DNA from: Flagellimonas meishanensis
GTDB taxonomy: Bacteria; Bacteroidota; Bacteroidia; Flavobacteriales; Flavobacteriaceae
Direction of reading: 5' to 3'
Length of the DNA stretch: 64,000 nucleotides
Assembly (NCBI RefSeq): GCF_019880545.1
Contig: NZ_JAINVW010000003.1
Coordinates: 682,001 to 746,000 of the forward strand
Below are positions 28,334 through 36,099 of this stretch, piece by piece. How positions within the stretch are numbered: the stretch's first letter is position 1; every line of letters starts with the position of its first letter. The position numbers were made by a program, and so were the translations under genes. The notes under the pieces were generated by a model. That model had not been told where the DNA came from and searched no databases. It worked only from the letters and a program-made list of their open reading frames with translations.

Positions 28334-29089
28334 CTATGTAAAAAACCACAGTTTAATGGCCATGGCAATTACCATGATGACCAAAAATGTTTTAATGAAT
28401 CCATCTCCTTTGTTCACCGATACCCTACTGGATACCCATCCACCGCCACCTGTGCCAATAGCCAAGGTAAATCCGGCCAACCAATCCACTTTATCATTTA
28501 TGACAAAAACCGCCAGCGCGGAAATTGTGTACGCCAAGACTACCGATACTTTGGTTGCGTTGACCCGTACCAGGTTCATCCGGTTTACGTAGTGCAAAAA
28601 TAATATGATCACAAAACCTATCCCGGCATTGATGAACCCGCCATATATTCCAATGAAGAAAAAGGCAATGATGCCAATCCACAGGTATTTTCCCGTGATG
28701 CGCTCGGTAAGCTCCTCTACATTGATCTTTGGTTTAAATATGATGATGACCACCACGGCTATCATCACGATGGCTAAAATGCGATTAAAAGTCTCCCCTT
28801 TTATGTCCACCGCTATCTGGGCACCGATAATGGACCCGAGCAAGGCTGAAATCCCCAAATAGGCATTGAATGGGAAGGTGGATACCCCTTTACTCTTGAA
28901 TCCAGCAGTGGCGAGCGATGTTTGGATAATTATGGCCACGCGGTTGGTGCCATTGGCAACACTGGGCGGCAATCCCAAAAATATAAGGGTTGGCAGGGCC
29001 AACAACGAGCCTCCTCCAGCTATGGTGTTGATAAAGCCTACGGCAAAACCAACTATTATCAATAATGCGTAGTGATACCAGGCTTCCAC
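28334..29089 (-). CDS. Sulfite exporter TauE/SafE family membrane protein
   Basis: 251 residues from a GTG at 29089; a TTG at 29116 would add nine residues but falls on the -7 box, so GTG is preferred. Seven to eight membrane helices. The family opening GFAVGFINTIAGGGSLLALPTLIFLGLPPSVANGTN and the second repeat GIYGGFINAGIGFVIILFL are clear. TauE/SafE proteins export sulfite, sulfoacetate or similar anions. Probably co-transcribed with the aminotransferase. Confidence 0.88.
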   Translation of the reverse strand: MEAWYHYALLIIVGFAVGFINTIAGGGSLLALPTLIFLGLPPSVANGTNRVAIIIQTSLATAGFKSKGVSTFPFNAYLGISALLGSIIGAQIAVDIKGETFNRILAIVMIAVVVIIIFKPKINVEELTERITGKYLWIGIIAFFFIGIYGGFINAGIGFVIILFLHYVNRMNLVRVNATKVSVVLAYTISALAVFVINDKVDWLAGFTLAIGTGGGGWVSSRVSVNKGDGFIKTFLVIMVIAMAIKLWFFT

Positions 29090-29113
29090 AGCGTAAAAAT
29101 AAGCGAAGCGACA

Positions 29114-29121
29114 CAAACGTA
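29114..29121 (-). promoter_or_regulatory. -7 box of the TauE gene
   Basis: Minus-strand TACGTTTG fits TAnnTTTG. It overlaps the TTG alternative start, favouring the GTG at 29089. Confidence 0.4.
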
Positions 29122-29262
29122 AGCGGGTAATTGAAAATATTGCCGTTTAATTTGGAGACATATAGGTTGAACAGACCCTCTTTTTTTAAAAAAATCCGTT
29201 TTGTAGGAAATATAAACTGAAAAATGGCGTTTACCATCTCTACAACTAAAAATTAGTATATC

Positions 29263-29763
29263 ATGAAAAAAGCAACATTGTTATGTTTATTGTTAACCTT
29301 GACCATGGGTTCATCCATTTTTGGGCAGGGAGATTTTAAGGCTGGAGCACATCTTGGTTTGCCTATTGGTGATGCCGGTGACCTAGCTACCTTTGCCATC
29401 GCTGTGGACCTTGGATATTTGTTTGATATAAGCGATGAATTCTCAGCTGGACCTGCTATTGGGTTTTCCCACAGCTTTGGTGATGAAGTTTCCGTGGGAG
29501 GATTTACCTTTGAAGTAGAAGACGTTCAGTTTCTTCCCATTGGCGGAGAGGCTCGTTACGCTTTTGACGACTTCTTTATCGGTGGGGGCCTTGGTTATGC
29601 CGTTGGTATCAATGATGGGAATGATGGAGGTTTCTACTACAGCCCTAGGTTTGGATACAACGTTTCCGATAAGGTGGCCATAATGGCAGCATATCGTGGC
29701 GTTTCTTTGGACGGTGGTTCGTGGGACATTATCACTGCCGGGGTTGAAGTTAACCTGAACTAA
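29263..29763 (+). CDS. Small outer-membrane beta-barrel protein, paralogue of the gene at 36845
   Basis: 166 residues: signal peptide MKKATLLCLLLTLTMGSSIFG, then an eight-strand-type barrel with alternating hydrophobic residues and a terminal strand ending aromatic/polar (VEVNLN). GLPIGDAGDLATFAIAVDLGY, VQFLPIGGEARY and GGGLGYAVGINDGNDGGFYY recur almost word for word in the minus-strand gene at 36845-37339. Function unknown. A strong terminator follows. Confidence 0.85.
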   Translation: MKKATLLCLLLTLTMGSSIFGQGDFKAGAHLGLPIGDAGDLATFAIAVDLGYLFDISDEFSAGPAIGFSHSFGDEVSVGGFTFEVEDVQFLPIGGEARYAFDDFFIGGGLGYAVGINDGNDGGFYYSPRFGYNVSDKVAIMAAYRGVSLDGGSWDIITAGVEVNLN

Positions 29764-29786
29764 CGATAGATCATTTATCATATTGG

Positions 29787-29819
29787 AACCCGGTTCTTTG
29801 AAAGAACCGGGTTTTTTTA
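29787..29819 (+). terminator. Rho-independent terminator after the beta-barrel gene
   Basis: Ten-base stem AACCCGGTTC / GAACCGGGTT with a seven-base loop, followed by a T run. Confidence 0.85.
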
Positions 29820-29912
29820 TTGTCGTCTGTTCCATAAAGGTTTTTAAAATCCATTTGGGCCACAGTATTTGTTGAAATTGAAAAAAACCTTTTTACAAAC
29901 GCAAAAGCTTCC

Positions 29913-29920
29913 TATATTTG
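29913..29920 (+). promoter_or_regulatory. -7 box of the tRNA-Ser gene
   Basis: TATATTTG, perfect TAnnTTTG, ten bases before the tRNA 5' end. No TTG box at the standard spacing. Confidence 0.55.
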
Positions 29921-29930
29921 CACCCGCTTA

Positions 29931-30018
29931 GGAGGAATGGCAGAGTGGTCGAATGCGGCAGTCTTGAAAACTGTTGAGGGTCACACCTCCGGGGGTTCGA
30001 ATCCCTCTTCCTCCGCCA
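29931..30018 (+). tRNA. tRNA-Ser (anticodon TGA)
   Basis: 88 bases including an encoded CCA. Acceptor arms GGAGGAA / TTCCTCC with discriminator G, anticodon loop CTTGAAA with TGA at its centre, a long class II variable arm (GAGGGTCACACCTC) and the T loop GGTTCGAATCC. Reads UCA and, by wobble, other UCN serine codons. It marks the left edge of the accessory region. Confidence 0.97.
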
Positions 30019-30029
30019 GTATTTTTTTG

Positions 30030-30054
30030 AAAGCCCCTATTTTGGGGCTTTTTT
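30030..30054 (+). terminator. Terminator of the tRNA-Ser gene
   Basis: Stem AAAGCCCC / GGGGCTTT, six-base loop, then T-rich tail. Confidence 0.8.
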
Positions 30055-30283
30055 ATTTTGGGTGACAATCTGGGTGACAGAACTCTTAATTTTATTTTGT
30101 TTTCGAAATAGCTCTAGAAAAGTGAAAGCTTCAAACTTTTTTTCTTAAAAAGACTTCTCTTTTCTTGTAAAGGAGATAAAATGTTCAAAATAGGTTAGAA
30201 AGCGCACTACAGAATTGCAAAGAGTATGAACTGGATATGTCAGAGGTAAGAAAGGCCATTTCTGTTATAAAATAATTACATTT

Positions 30284-30406
30284 CGCTAACACGGTTTATA
30301 ATTATTAATTGCGGACGGAATTTCCAAGTGGAAATTCCTGCAATAAATTACTTTTAAAGTCAAGCGAACATTTTCCGTTGAAAAAGTCAGCAACTAGTTA
30401 TAAGCG
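30284..30406. repeat. attC-like imperfect inverted-repeat array ahead of the orphan gene
   Basis: About 120 bases of nested hairpins: an outer TTCGCT/AGCGAA pair with TTATAA in both arms, an inner ATTGC/GCAAT pair, and a perfect core GGAATTTCC-AAGT-GGAAATTCC (30317-30338). The ends CGCTAAC and GTTATAAGCG resemble the R'' and R' boxes of integron attC sites but do not match the consensus exactly. The rest of 30055-30427 holds no gene. No integrase is visible. Confidence 0.35.
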
Positions 30407-30427
30407 AATCATTGATGTGCATGAAAA

Positions 30428-31252
30428 ATGAACCCATTTGAAAGTATAAATCCGAAAATCGGTTTACAAAAAGATGTAAAAAGCCCATTTTTTGGTCGGT
30501 ATCGATTAGTGTTTAATCAAGTAACTCCTTTTAGGGAACTTTCATTTAATAGAGTGTTCATAAAAGTAAATTCCAATGCGATTGAGGAGGTAAAAAATAG
30601 ATATGATTTACTTCCAAAACATCTAAAACATCAAATTCAATGCTACAATCAGGGAAATATCAGAAATAATGAAATCATTGCAATTGATTGTTTTGAAGAC
30701 GATGATTGGTTCTTGTGTTTGGATATGACAGGGGATGTTGCGTTTATTCCAATGTATAATTTTTATTTTGCGCTTAAGGGTTTAAGTAATTACTTAGAAA
30801 ATTCTCATTTTTTCATTTTTTCGTCAGGTGATATGGATAACCGATGGATTGATGAGTATAAAATTCTTGACGGAGAATTGGAACTTTCAAGAAATGAAAT
30901 GGAAGCAGAGTCTTTTTGGGGATCAATTATCTATTACCTAAAAGAGGCTATTAGGCTAAATACAAACGAATTCAAAAGGTTTGCCGCATTTCAGTTCTAC
31001 GATTTACTTTTTGATAACAAATATTGTTATAGAGAGTTGGGAGAGGATGGGAAAGCATATGACGAATTTGGCCAGGAAATCACGTATGATATACAAGAAC
31101 ATATTCAAACGATGAATGTCCAGGAACTAAACGCAATAAACAAATCGCTCAAGCTGCTATTCAATCTCAAACTGGACAATAATTTGAAGGGGGAACTCAA
31201 TAAATTGTTCGCATTTGATTTATTGGATTACAAACGTCGTAACAAAAAATAA
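30428..31252 (+). CDS. Orphan hypothetical protein, AT-rich
   Basis: 274 residues, no recognised family. It is soluble, without signal peptide or membrane helix. Aromatic and acidic residues are frequent (CFEDDDWFLCLDMTGDVAF, YCYRELGEDGKAYDEFGQE), and the C-terminus is a Leu/Lys/Asn-rich helix. Codons are far more A/T-ending than in neighbouring genes (many AAA, AAT, TTT, ATT), as expected for a recent arrival. It is flanked by an attC-like array on the left and a GTTATAATTAA motif on the right (31283-31293). Toxin, immunity or defence roles are possible but unsupported. Confidence 0.75.
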   Translation: MNPFESINPKIGLQKDVKSPFFGRYRLVFNQVTPFRELSFNRVFIKVNSNAIEEVKNRYDLLPKHLKHQIQCYNQGNIRNNEIIAIDCFEDDDWFLCLDMTGDVAFIPMYNFYFALKGLSNYLENSHFFIFSSGDMDNRWIDEYKILDGELELSRNEMEAESFWGSIIYYLKEAIRLNTNEFKRFAAFQFYDLLFDNKYCYRELGEDGKAYDEFGQEITYDIQEHIQTMNVQELNAINKSLKLLFNLKLDNNLKGELNKLFAFDLLDYKRRNKK

Positions 31253-31300
31253 ACGTTAGTAAGACGTGCATTTATTCTGGCCGTTATAATTAACTTGAAA

Positions 31301-31882
31301 ATGACCATAAAACCATTACTAGACTATTTCGAAAAATATCTTCCCTTAAGCGAAGAAGAAAAGTCCTTTGTGGAAGAAGTTTTCAAAGCGCGGAGGGTAA
31401 AACGAAGGCAATTTATTCTTCAGGAAGGTGATGTGTGCACGCATAACACATTCGTGACTGAAGGATGTTTCAGAATGTACATGATTGATGAAAGAGGCAA
31501 AGAGCATAACCTGCAGTTTGCCATTGAGAATTGGTGGATCGGTGACATTGGCAGTTTTCATTCCGAAGAACCGACTAAACTATGTATAGAAGCCTTGGAA
31601 AACTCAATTGTCTTTCAAATCAAAAAAGAAGATCAGCTCAAACTCTTTGTGGAGTACCCCAAATTCAACCGCATTTTTAGGGTGTTCACAGAAAATGCCC
31701 TTGTAAGCGCCCAACGCAGAATCCTTCAGAACATCAGTTCAACCGCCGAGGAGCGGTATTTGGATTTTTTAGAACGCTATCCACATTTCTTCAATAGAAT
31801 CTCCAATGTTCAGATTGCCTCTTACCTAGGGGTAACACCAGAGTTTCTCAGTACCATTAGGAAGAAGATCGCCAAATCTTAA
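31301..31882 (+). CDS. Crp/Fnr family transcriptional regulator (first copy)
   Basis: 193 residues from the ATG at 31301; the TTG at 31295 is less likely. N-terminal cyclic-nucleotide-binding-type barrel (FILQEGDVCTHNTFVTEGCFRMY) without the full cAMP phosphate cassette, a central helix, and a C-terminal HTH (NRISNVQIASYLGVTPEFLSTIRKK). This short type is frequent in Bacteroidota and usually does not bind cAMP. Target may be the lipoprotein gene 87 bases downstream (inference). A second relative lies at 32797. Confidence 0.9.
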   Translation: MTIKPLLDYFEKYLPLSEEEKSFVEEVFKARRVKRRQFILQEGDVCTHNTFVTEGCFRMYMIDERGKEHNLQFAIENWWIGDIGSFHSEEPTKLCIEALENSIVFQIKKEDQLKLFVEYPKFNRIFRVFTENALVSAQRRILQNISSTAEERYLDFLERYPHFFNRISNVQIASYLGVTPEFLSTIRKKIAKS

Positions 31883-31968
31883 TCCACATTAAGGTTCTTT
31901 CTTAAACTACCATATAGGTAAGCATGGTGATGATTCCAGACCTTTGTCTCAAACAAAAAACAAAGGCA

Positions 31969-32469
31969 ATGAAACATTTTTTGATACCAACGTTGGCACT
32001 ACTCCTGATGACTTCATGCGGTGAAAACAAAAATCAGGAATCAAATGAAAAATTAACCCAAAAAACAGAAATCATGGAAAAGCAAGAAAAGCAAAAAATA
32101 GAAGCGCTATTGAGCGAATACCAGAAGTCATTGAACACATCAGATTCCAAATTGGCGCAATCACTTTACACAAAGGATGGAATATTTATGCCAACAGAGG
32201 CCCCCTCTGGAATTGGAGCAGATGGCATATTGAAGTCCTATGAATACGTTTTCTCCCAAATCCAATTGAACATAGAGTTTTTCGTTGAAGAAATCGAAGT
32301 GGAAGGAAACATGGCATTTGCAGTAACGAGCTCAAAAGGAACTGCGCTGATACATGCCACGGGCGATACCATCCCCGAAGCGAACAGAGAACTCTTCGTA
32401 TTTGAAAAGGTTGATGGGAAATGGAAAATTGCCCGATATATGTTCAACAAAACAGAACCAAAAGGATAA
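31969..32469 (+). CDS. SnoaL/DUF4440-like lipoprotein
   Basis: 166 residues from the ATG at 31969, which places a lipoprotein signal peptide first (LLLMTSC, lipid Cys17). The mature part after a Lys/Glu-rich linker is a cone-shaped SnoaL-type domain: IEALLSEYQKSLNTSD, LAQSLYTKDGIFMPTE and the closing FEKVDGKWKIARYMFN. Such domains bind or isomerise small ligands; here export to the envelope suggests a binding role. No catalytic assignment possible. Confidence 0.82.
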   Translation: MKHFLIPTLALLLMTSCGENKNQESNEKLTQKTEIMEKQEKQKIEALLSEYQKSLNTSDSKLAQSLYTKDGIFMPTEAPSGIGADGILKSYEYVFSQIQLNIEFFVEEIEVEGNMAFAVTSSKGTALIHATGDTIPEANRELFVFEKVDGKWKIARYMFNKTEPKG

Positions 32470-32546
32470 AAACTGTTAAAACTTTGGACAAAGGCGGTAA
32501 GGTTAACAGCGTTGTTCAAAGAACACTGCATTAAATTAACCGACTT

Positions 32547-32592
32547 GGTAGCGGCTTACAAGTGATGTACCTTGAAGCCGCTACCTTTTTTA
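32547..32592 (+). terminator. Long terminator hairpin
   Basis: GGTAGCGGCTT pairs perfectly with AAGCCGCTACC, continued inside by CAAG/CTTG after a one-base bulge, and is followed by TTTTTTTAT. The rest of 32470-32796 is empty apart from the -7 box at 32749. Confidence 0.85.
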
Positions 32593-32748
32593 TAAGAGGC
32601 CTTTGCCTAATGCATAAGAAATCACTACGCTTTCACGCCTATAGTATTTTGCAATAGTAATCTACAAAATGAGTTGGGCAACAAAAACATTTTCGCCCCA
32701 ATCAGACGCTCTAAACATTTGATTTTTTCATTTCGCCCAAAACCTTGC

Positions 32749-32756
32749 TAAATTTG
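32749..32756 (+). promoter_or_regulatory. -7 box of the second Crp/Fnr gene
   Basis: TAAATTTG fits TAnnTTTG, 41 bases before the start codon. The nearest TTG (32719-32721) is 27 bases upstream. Confidence 0.45.
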
Positions 32757-32796
32757 TAGACATTCCGAAACATTTGAAAACTGAACAATCGTTAAA

Positions 32797-33366
32797 ATGG
32801 ACCAAGTAATATTTGATTTCTTATCAAAGTATATTGACCTTACGCAGCAGGAAAAAGCGATTATATCGGAACAAAAATTCATAAAATCATTCAAAAAAGG
32901 TGCAATCCTATTACGCGAAGGAGAACTGGCCAATGAATGCTTTTTTATTCTTAAAGGTTGTATTTACAGCTACTATTTAGTTGATGGTGAAGTGAAAGTG
33001 ACCGAGTTCTTTACCGAAAAACAACCTATTACCCCCGTGAGTTATACCACCAAGGAGCCCTCGCAATACTATGTGGAGTGTCTGGAAGATTGCATTGTTT
33101 CCATTGGATCCCAAAAAAGAACCGAAGAAATAATGAAAAAAGTTCCCAGATTAGCCGCTATGGGACCAAGTGTACTTGAGGATGAATTGGCATCCCAAAG
33201 AATGAAATATGATAATTTCATAAAGCTGAGCCCGGAAAAACGCTATTTGAATCTACAGGATAAATCTCCCGAACTTCTTGAAAGGATACCTCAATATTTG
33301 ATTGCCAGTTATCTGGGCATCAAACCCGAATCTCTTAGCCGCATTCGTAAGCGTATTCTCAAATAA
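32797..33366 (+). CDS. Crp/Fnr family transcriptional regulator (second copy)
   Basis: 189 residues: sensory barrel with KGAILLREGELANECFFILKGCIYSYYLVDGE, then the HTH IPQYLIASYLGIKPESLSRIRKRIL. Same architecture and length as the protein at 31301 but clearly diverged. It may control the small membrane protein gene 120 bases downstream. Ligand unknown. Confidence 0.9.
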   Translation: MDQVIFDFLSKYIDLTQQEKAIISEQKFIKSFKKGAILLREGELANECFFILKGCIYSYYLVDGEVKVTEFFTEKQPITPVSYTTKEPSQYYVECLEDCIVSIGSQKRTEEIMKKVPRLAAMGPSVLEDELASQRMKYDNFIKLSPEKRYLNLQDKSPELLERIPQYLIASYLGIKPESLSRIRKRILK

Positions 33367-33485
33367 TCAAAATCCCTTTGTTCCCGACAACAATTTTCAT
33401 GGGGACAACCGACCGTTATTTCTTAACCCAAGTCAATGTAAAACGAATCTTGGTGTTCCAATTTTGCAATTCAAATTTTAGCTAT

Positions 33486-33887
33486 ATGAGAAAAAACAAA
33501 ACTGAAACACGGTCACTGTTGTCCACCCTATGGATTTTTGTATTGTTGAACATGATCTTTAGAGATCTTCACCAATTCGCAAGCCAAGGTTTTATTGAGG
33601 AACTAATGTCCCTGGACATATCGGAAGAACTTGTCCTAGTTTTTGGGTTTATTCTGGAAATTCCCATTTTAATGGTGCTTCTTCCCAAAGTATTGAGTGA
33701 TGTTGCCAACAAATGGGCAAACATTGTCGCCGTGATCGTCACCTCCTTTGGGATGCTAAGTGTGCTGCCTTCAGTGGATTTGGATGACATCTTTTTTATG
33801 GTGATGGAGTTTATGGCTTTGATAGCTATAGCAATGATTGCTTGGAAACTGCCTGCACTGAATCCAACAAACCAGACCAGAACATAA
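33486..33887 (+). CDS. Small four-helix membrane protein of unknown function
   Basis: 133 residues from the ATG at 33486 (MRKNKTETRSLLSTLWIF); the reading from 33378 adds a tail without support. Four hydrophobic helices (about 14-30, 49-70, 77-94, 99-119) with conserved-looking NMIFRDLHQF. It resembles small Flavobacteriaceae membrane proteins often found beside Crp/AraC-type regulators. Its stop overlaps the next start as TAATG. Confidence 0.72.
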   Translation: MRKNKTETRSLLSTLWIFVLLNMIFRDLHQFASQGFIEELMSLDISEELVLVFGFILEIPILMVLLPKVLSDVANKWANIVAVIVTSFGMLSVLPSVDLDDIFFMVMEFMALIAIAMIAWKLPALNPTNQTRT

Positions 33888-34141
33888 TGGGTTCAAAAGG
33901 AAAAATCCAATCACCATCACTTAAATTGTTTTTTGTCATCACAACATGGGCTTGGATGGGGATTTTTATGCTGTCATTAGCTGGTTGCGCTACGCATCGT
34001 GCCATTCGGCTTAGAAATAAGAGCCTAAAGGAATGGGAAACCAACCAACGAAGTATGGATGGAAAAACTCCAATCAATCAAAAGGATGCACAATCTATTC
34101 CCGAAAAGTCAAGGATTCGAAGTTCAAAGAGTTTAAGATAA
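33887..34141 (+). CDS. Short lipoprotein-like reading frame, probably non-functional
   Basis: 84 residues with one hydrophobic segment ending in a lipobox-like LSLAGC (about residues 29-34), then a basic, polar tail. Its 3' half overlaps, in another frame, the START-domain remnant, so the frame may be an N-terminal fragment of that gene or chance. Coupled by TAATG to the membrane protein upstream. Confidence 0.35.
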   Translation: MGSKGKIQSPSLKLFFVITTWAWMGIFMLSLAGCATHRAIRLRNKSLKEWETNQRSMDGKTPINQKDAQSIPEKSRIRSSKSLR

Positions 34142-34306
34142 CCGGAAAGATTGATGCTCCTCTGGAGCAGGCTGCCATGCACTATTTGAAAAAAAGAATC
34201 CCTGTGGTTCCCATATTTGTAAAAGGAACGTTGTTACAAAAGTTTTGGGCAATCCGCAGAATGAACATTTCTCGTTTTTGATCTATGATATGCCATTCCC
34301 CATTTA
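34033..34306 (+). pseudogene. Decayed START/SRPBCC-domain gene
   Basis: One frame reads GCTIYSRKVKDSKFKEFK followed by ITGKIDAPLEQAAMHYL, the usual opening of exported START-domain proteins. About 30 residues later the homology moves to another frame at about 34245, reading GNPQNEHFSFLIYDMPFPI before a stop at 34304. The rest of the domain (normally about 200 residues) is missing. At least one frameshift plus a 3' deletion make this a remnant. Confidence 0.6.
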
Positions 34307-34598
34307 GCACAATGCCCTGTACCAACGATTTGAGCACATTGCAAACCCCACCTCAAACATGATAAAGATAACTTAGACCCAAGATCGAGAATCTGGCTGG
34401 ATGCACTAGCCATCTGTTGAACTGCACAAAACATCGTTAATCGGCACTAATTGATTTTGAACACGCCCATAGGTTAAAATAAATTCGATGAAATACACTT
34501 TTTTATCGTTAAAATTGAAAACCTATGAAAAATTGATAAGTATCCACTACTAGTCTTTTCCCAACTTTGTCATGTATTAACCCCCAAATCCCAAAATC
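34307..34598. other. Intergenic remnant region
   Basis: 292 bases with no gene, terminator or repeat that can be supported; possibly further decay of the START gene. Confidence 0.5.
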
Positions 34599-35459
34599 AT
34601 GACACGAGCAATAACCTACAGCCTGACCTTATTTATCGGAATGTTCCATTTAGGCCAGACCATGGCACAAAACCCGATGAAGTTTGAAAACAATGAAGAA
34701 ATAGTGCAGAACCAATATAATGGTGGAAGTTTTTCCACACTGGAAGGTTACGTTCCGTCCATGTCTGTTACCCAAGATGGAAACACCGCCTATTTCAGCA
34801 GCTCCGACCAACAGAAACCATTATATGGCCTATTCTCTAAAAAAGAGGTAGTGCACGAAATCTACCGAGCGGAAAGAATAAATGGGAAATGGACCAATAT
34901 CACCAAATTAGAGGTCTGTCCAAAATATGCCTCAGCCAAACACCCCACCATTTCCGATGACGGCAAGCGTTTGTTTTTTGCATCCAACATGAAGGGTAGC
35001 TATGGAAAATATGATATCTATGTGGCCGATATAAAACCTGATGGGAGCCTTGGCGTATCCAAAAACCTAGGTCCAAAGGTAAATACCAAAGAAGATGAAC
35101 TATATCCAAACCTGTATAACGGAACCCTTTTGTTCTTTGCCTCCGAAGGCAGGGATGGATACGGAGGCCTAGATCTGTATGCTACCCAAGTGGCCCACAA
35201 CAGCCTTACCCCTTCCGTTAATCTTGGAAGCCATATTAACAGCAGCAGAGACGACTATGCAATCCAGTTGGATATTGAGCAAGGATTGAGCTACGTGGTA
35301 TCCAACCGGGGCGAGAACCATACCATTGAACAAGTCACGATTGCCTATAGGAGCAAGCCCGTGGAAGATACCATGGTGGCCTATAACGATGAAGACCTTG
35401 ACAAAGCTTTGCGCACAGAAACCACATACGAATATACCAGCACTTCGTTTGAGGATTAA
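34599..35459 (+). CDS. Exported PD40 (WD40-like) beta-propeller protein without OmpA domain
   Basis: 286 residues. Signal peptide (about 1-23, ending TMAQ) followed by PD40 blades: YVPSMSVTQDGNTAYFSS, HPTISDDGKRLFFASNMKGSYGKYDIYVAD and LYPNLYNGTLLFFASEGRDGYGGLDLYA. In Bacteroidota such blades usually precede a carboxypeptidase-like and an OmpA domain in longer proteins; here the protein stops after the propeller, with an acidic Thr/Ser-rich tail. Peptidoglycan or secretion-linked roles are known for the long relatives; this short form is of unknown role. Confidence 0.85.
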   Translation: MTRAITYSLTLFIGMFHLGQTMAQNPMKFENNEEIVQNQYNGGSFSTLEGYVPSMSVTQDGNTAYFSSSDQQKPLYGLFSKKEVVHEIYRAERINGKWTNITKLEVCPKYASAKHPTISDDGKRLFFASNMKGSYGKYDIYVADIKPDGSLGVSKNLGPKVNTKEDELYPNLYNGTLLFFASEGRDGYGGLDLYATQVAHNSLTPSVNLGSHINSSRDDYAIQLDIEQGLSYVVSNRGENHTIEQVTIAYRSKPVEDTMVAYNDEDLDKALRTETTYEYTSTSFED

Positions 35460-35471
35460 AAACACTAAAAT

Positions 35472-35612
35472 AAATCGGTCCGCTACCTGAGGGTTGATCT
35501 GATTTTGTCAATTGCCGAGATACTAAACATTTTTGACCCATGATAAACTACACAGGGGGAACTGACACTTTATCATAGAAAGCGGGTTGTATTATTTCAT
35601 CCGGACCGATTT
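35472..35612 (+). ncRNA. Candidate structured RNA closed by an 11-base stem, followed by a terminator
   Basis: The ends AAATCGGTCCG (35472-35482) and CGGACCGATTT (35602-35612) pair perfectly over 11 bases and close a 141-base region. Inside, ATGATAAA (35540-35547) pairs with TTTATCAT (35569-35576), and GACCC just outside it can pair with GGGTT. A strong terminator begins eight bases later. No open frame fits. Strand is inferred from the terminator tail. Alternatives: 3' untranslated structure of the PD40 gene, or a small inverted-repeat (MITE-like) element, though no target duplication is evident. Confidence 0.4.
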
Positions 35613-35619
35613 TGTCGAG

Positions 35620-35656
35620 AATAGGATGCTCCAAAAGGGCATCCTATTTTTTTTGT
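35620..35656 (+). terminator. Terminator after the candidate RNA
   Basis: Perfect ten-base stem AATAGGATGC / GCATCCTATT, nine-base loop, then a run of T. Confidence 0.85.
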
Positions 35657-36099
35657 AAAACACCATATCAGCCTCTTTTCTACAATCCAAACCTTCACTT
35701 TTTTTGCAGTGGAGTGTTTAAACATGAGCATGCATTTGAACGAAAAACGCCACAAAAAATTCTCCCGAAGGGAAAAAAAACCTAATTTAATTCTTGAAAT
35801 AATACAAACCCAAATCTTATACTCATGAAAAAAGCTACGTTTCTTAGTGCAAGGCCAAATCCCCCAAACCTAAAAAGGGTCCGTTTTTAACGCGCACTAA
35901 AAACCTTTTCTAAACTACATTGATTAATCCTTTTTAAAGGATTGTTATCAGCATGTCCATCAAGGATATGGGCGCTGGTAGACTGATTTGTCCTGTTATT
36001 TGGTTGGCAGAACAACGAAGTCCCATCCCCTATTCCCTACGCTGGACAGTGTGGACAGGATACGTTTTGCCCTGTTGTATGGCAAAATGAAGGCAATTA
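35657..36099. other. Intergenic region with a palindrome and a 21-codon remnant
   Basis: 443 bases. Contains AATCCTTT-TT-AAAGGATT (35926-35943) and a tiny frame at 35825-35890 starting MKKATFLSARPN, whose first residues echo the start of the barrel gene at 29263. It may be a relic of a further copy, but is too short to call a gene. Confidence 0.45.

Noticed and set aside
34033..34281. 82-codon frame as an intact small gene
   Set aside because: Its similarity to START proteins continues in another frame, so it is a fragment of a broken gene.
35825..35890. 21-codon frame starting MKKATF
   Set aside because: Too short, no complete signal peptide; mentioned only as a possible relic.
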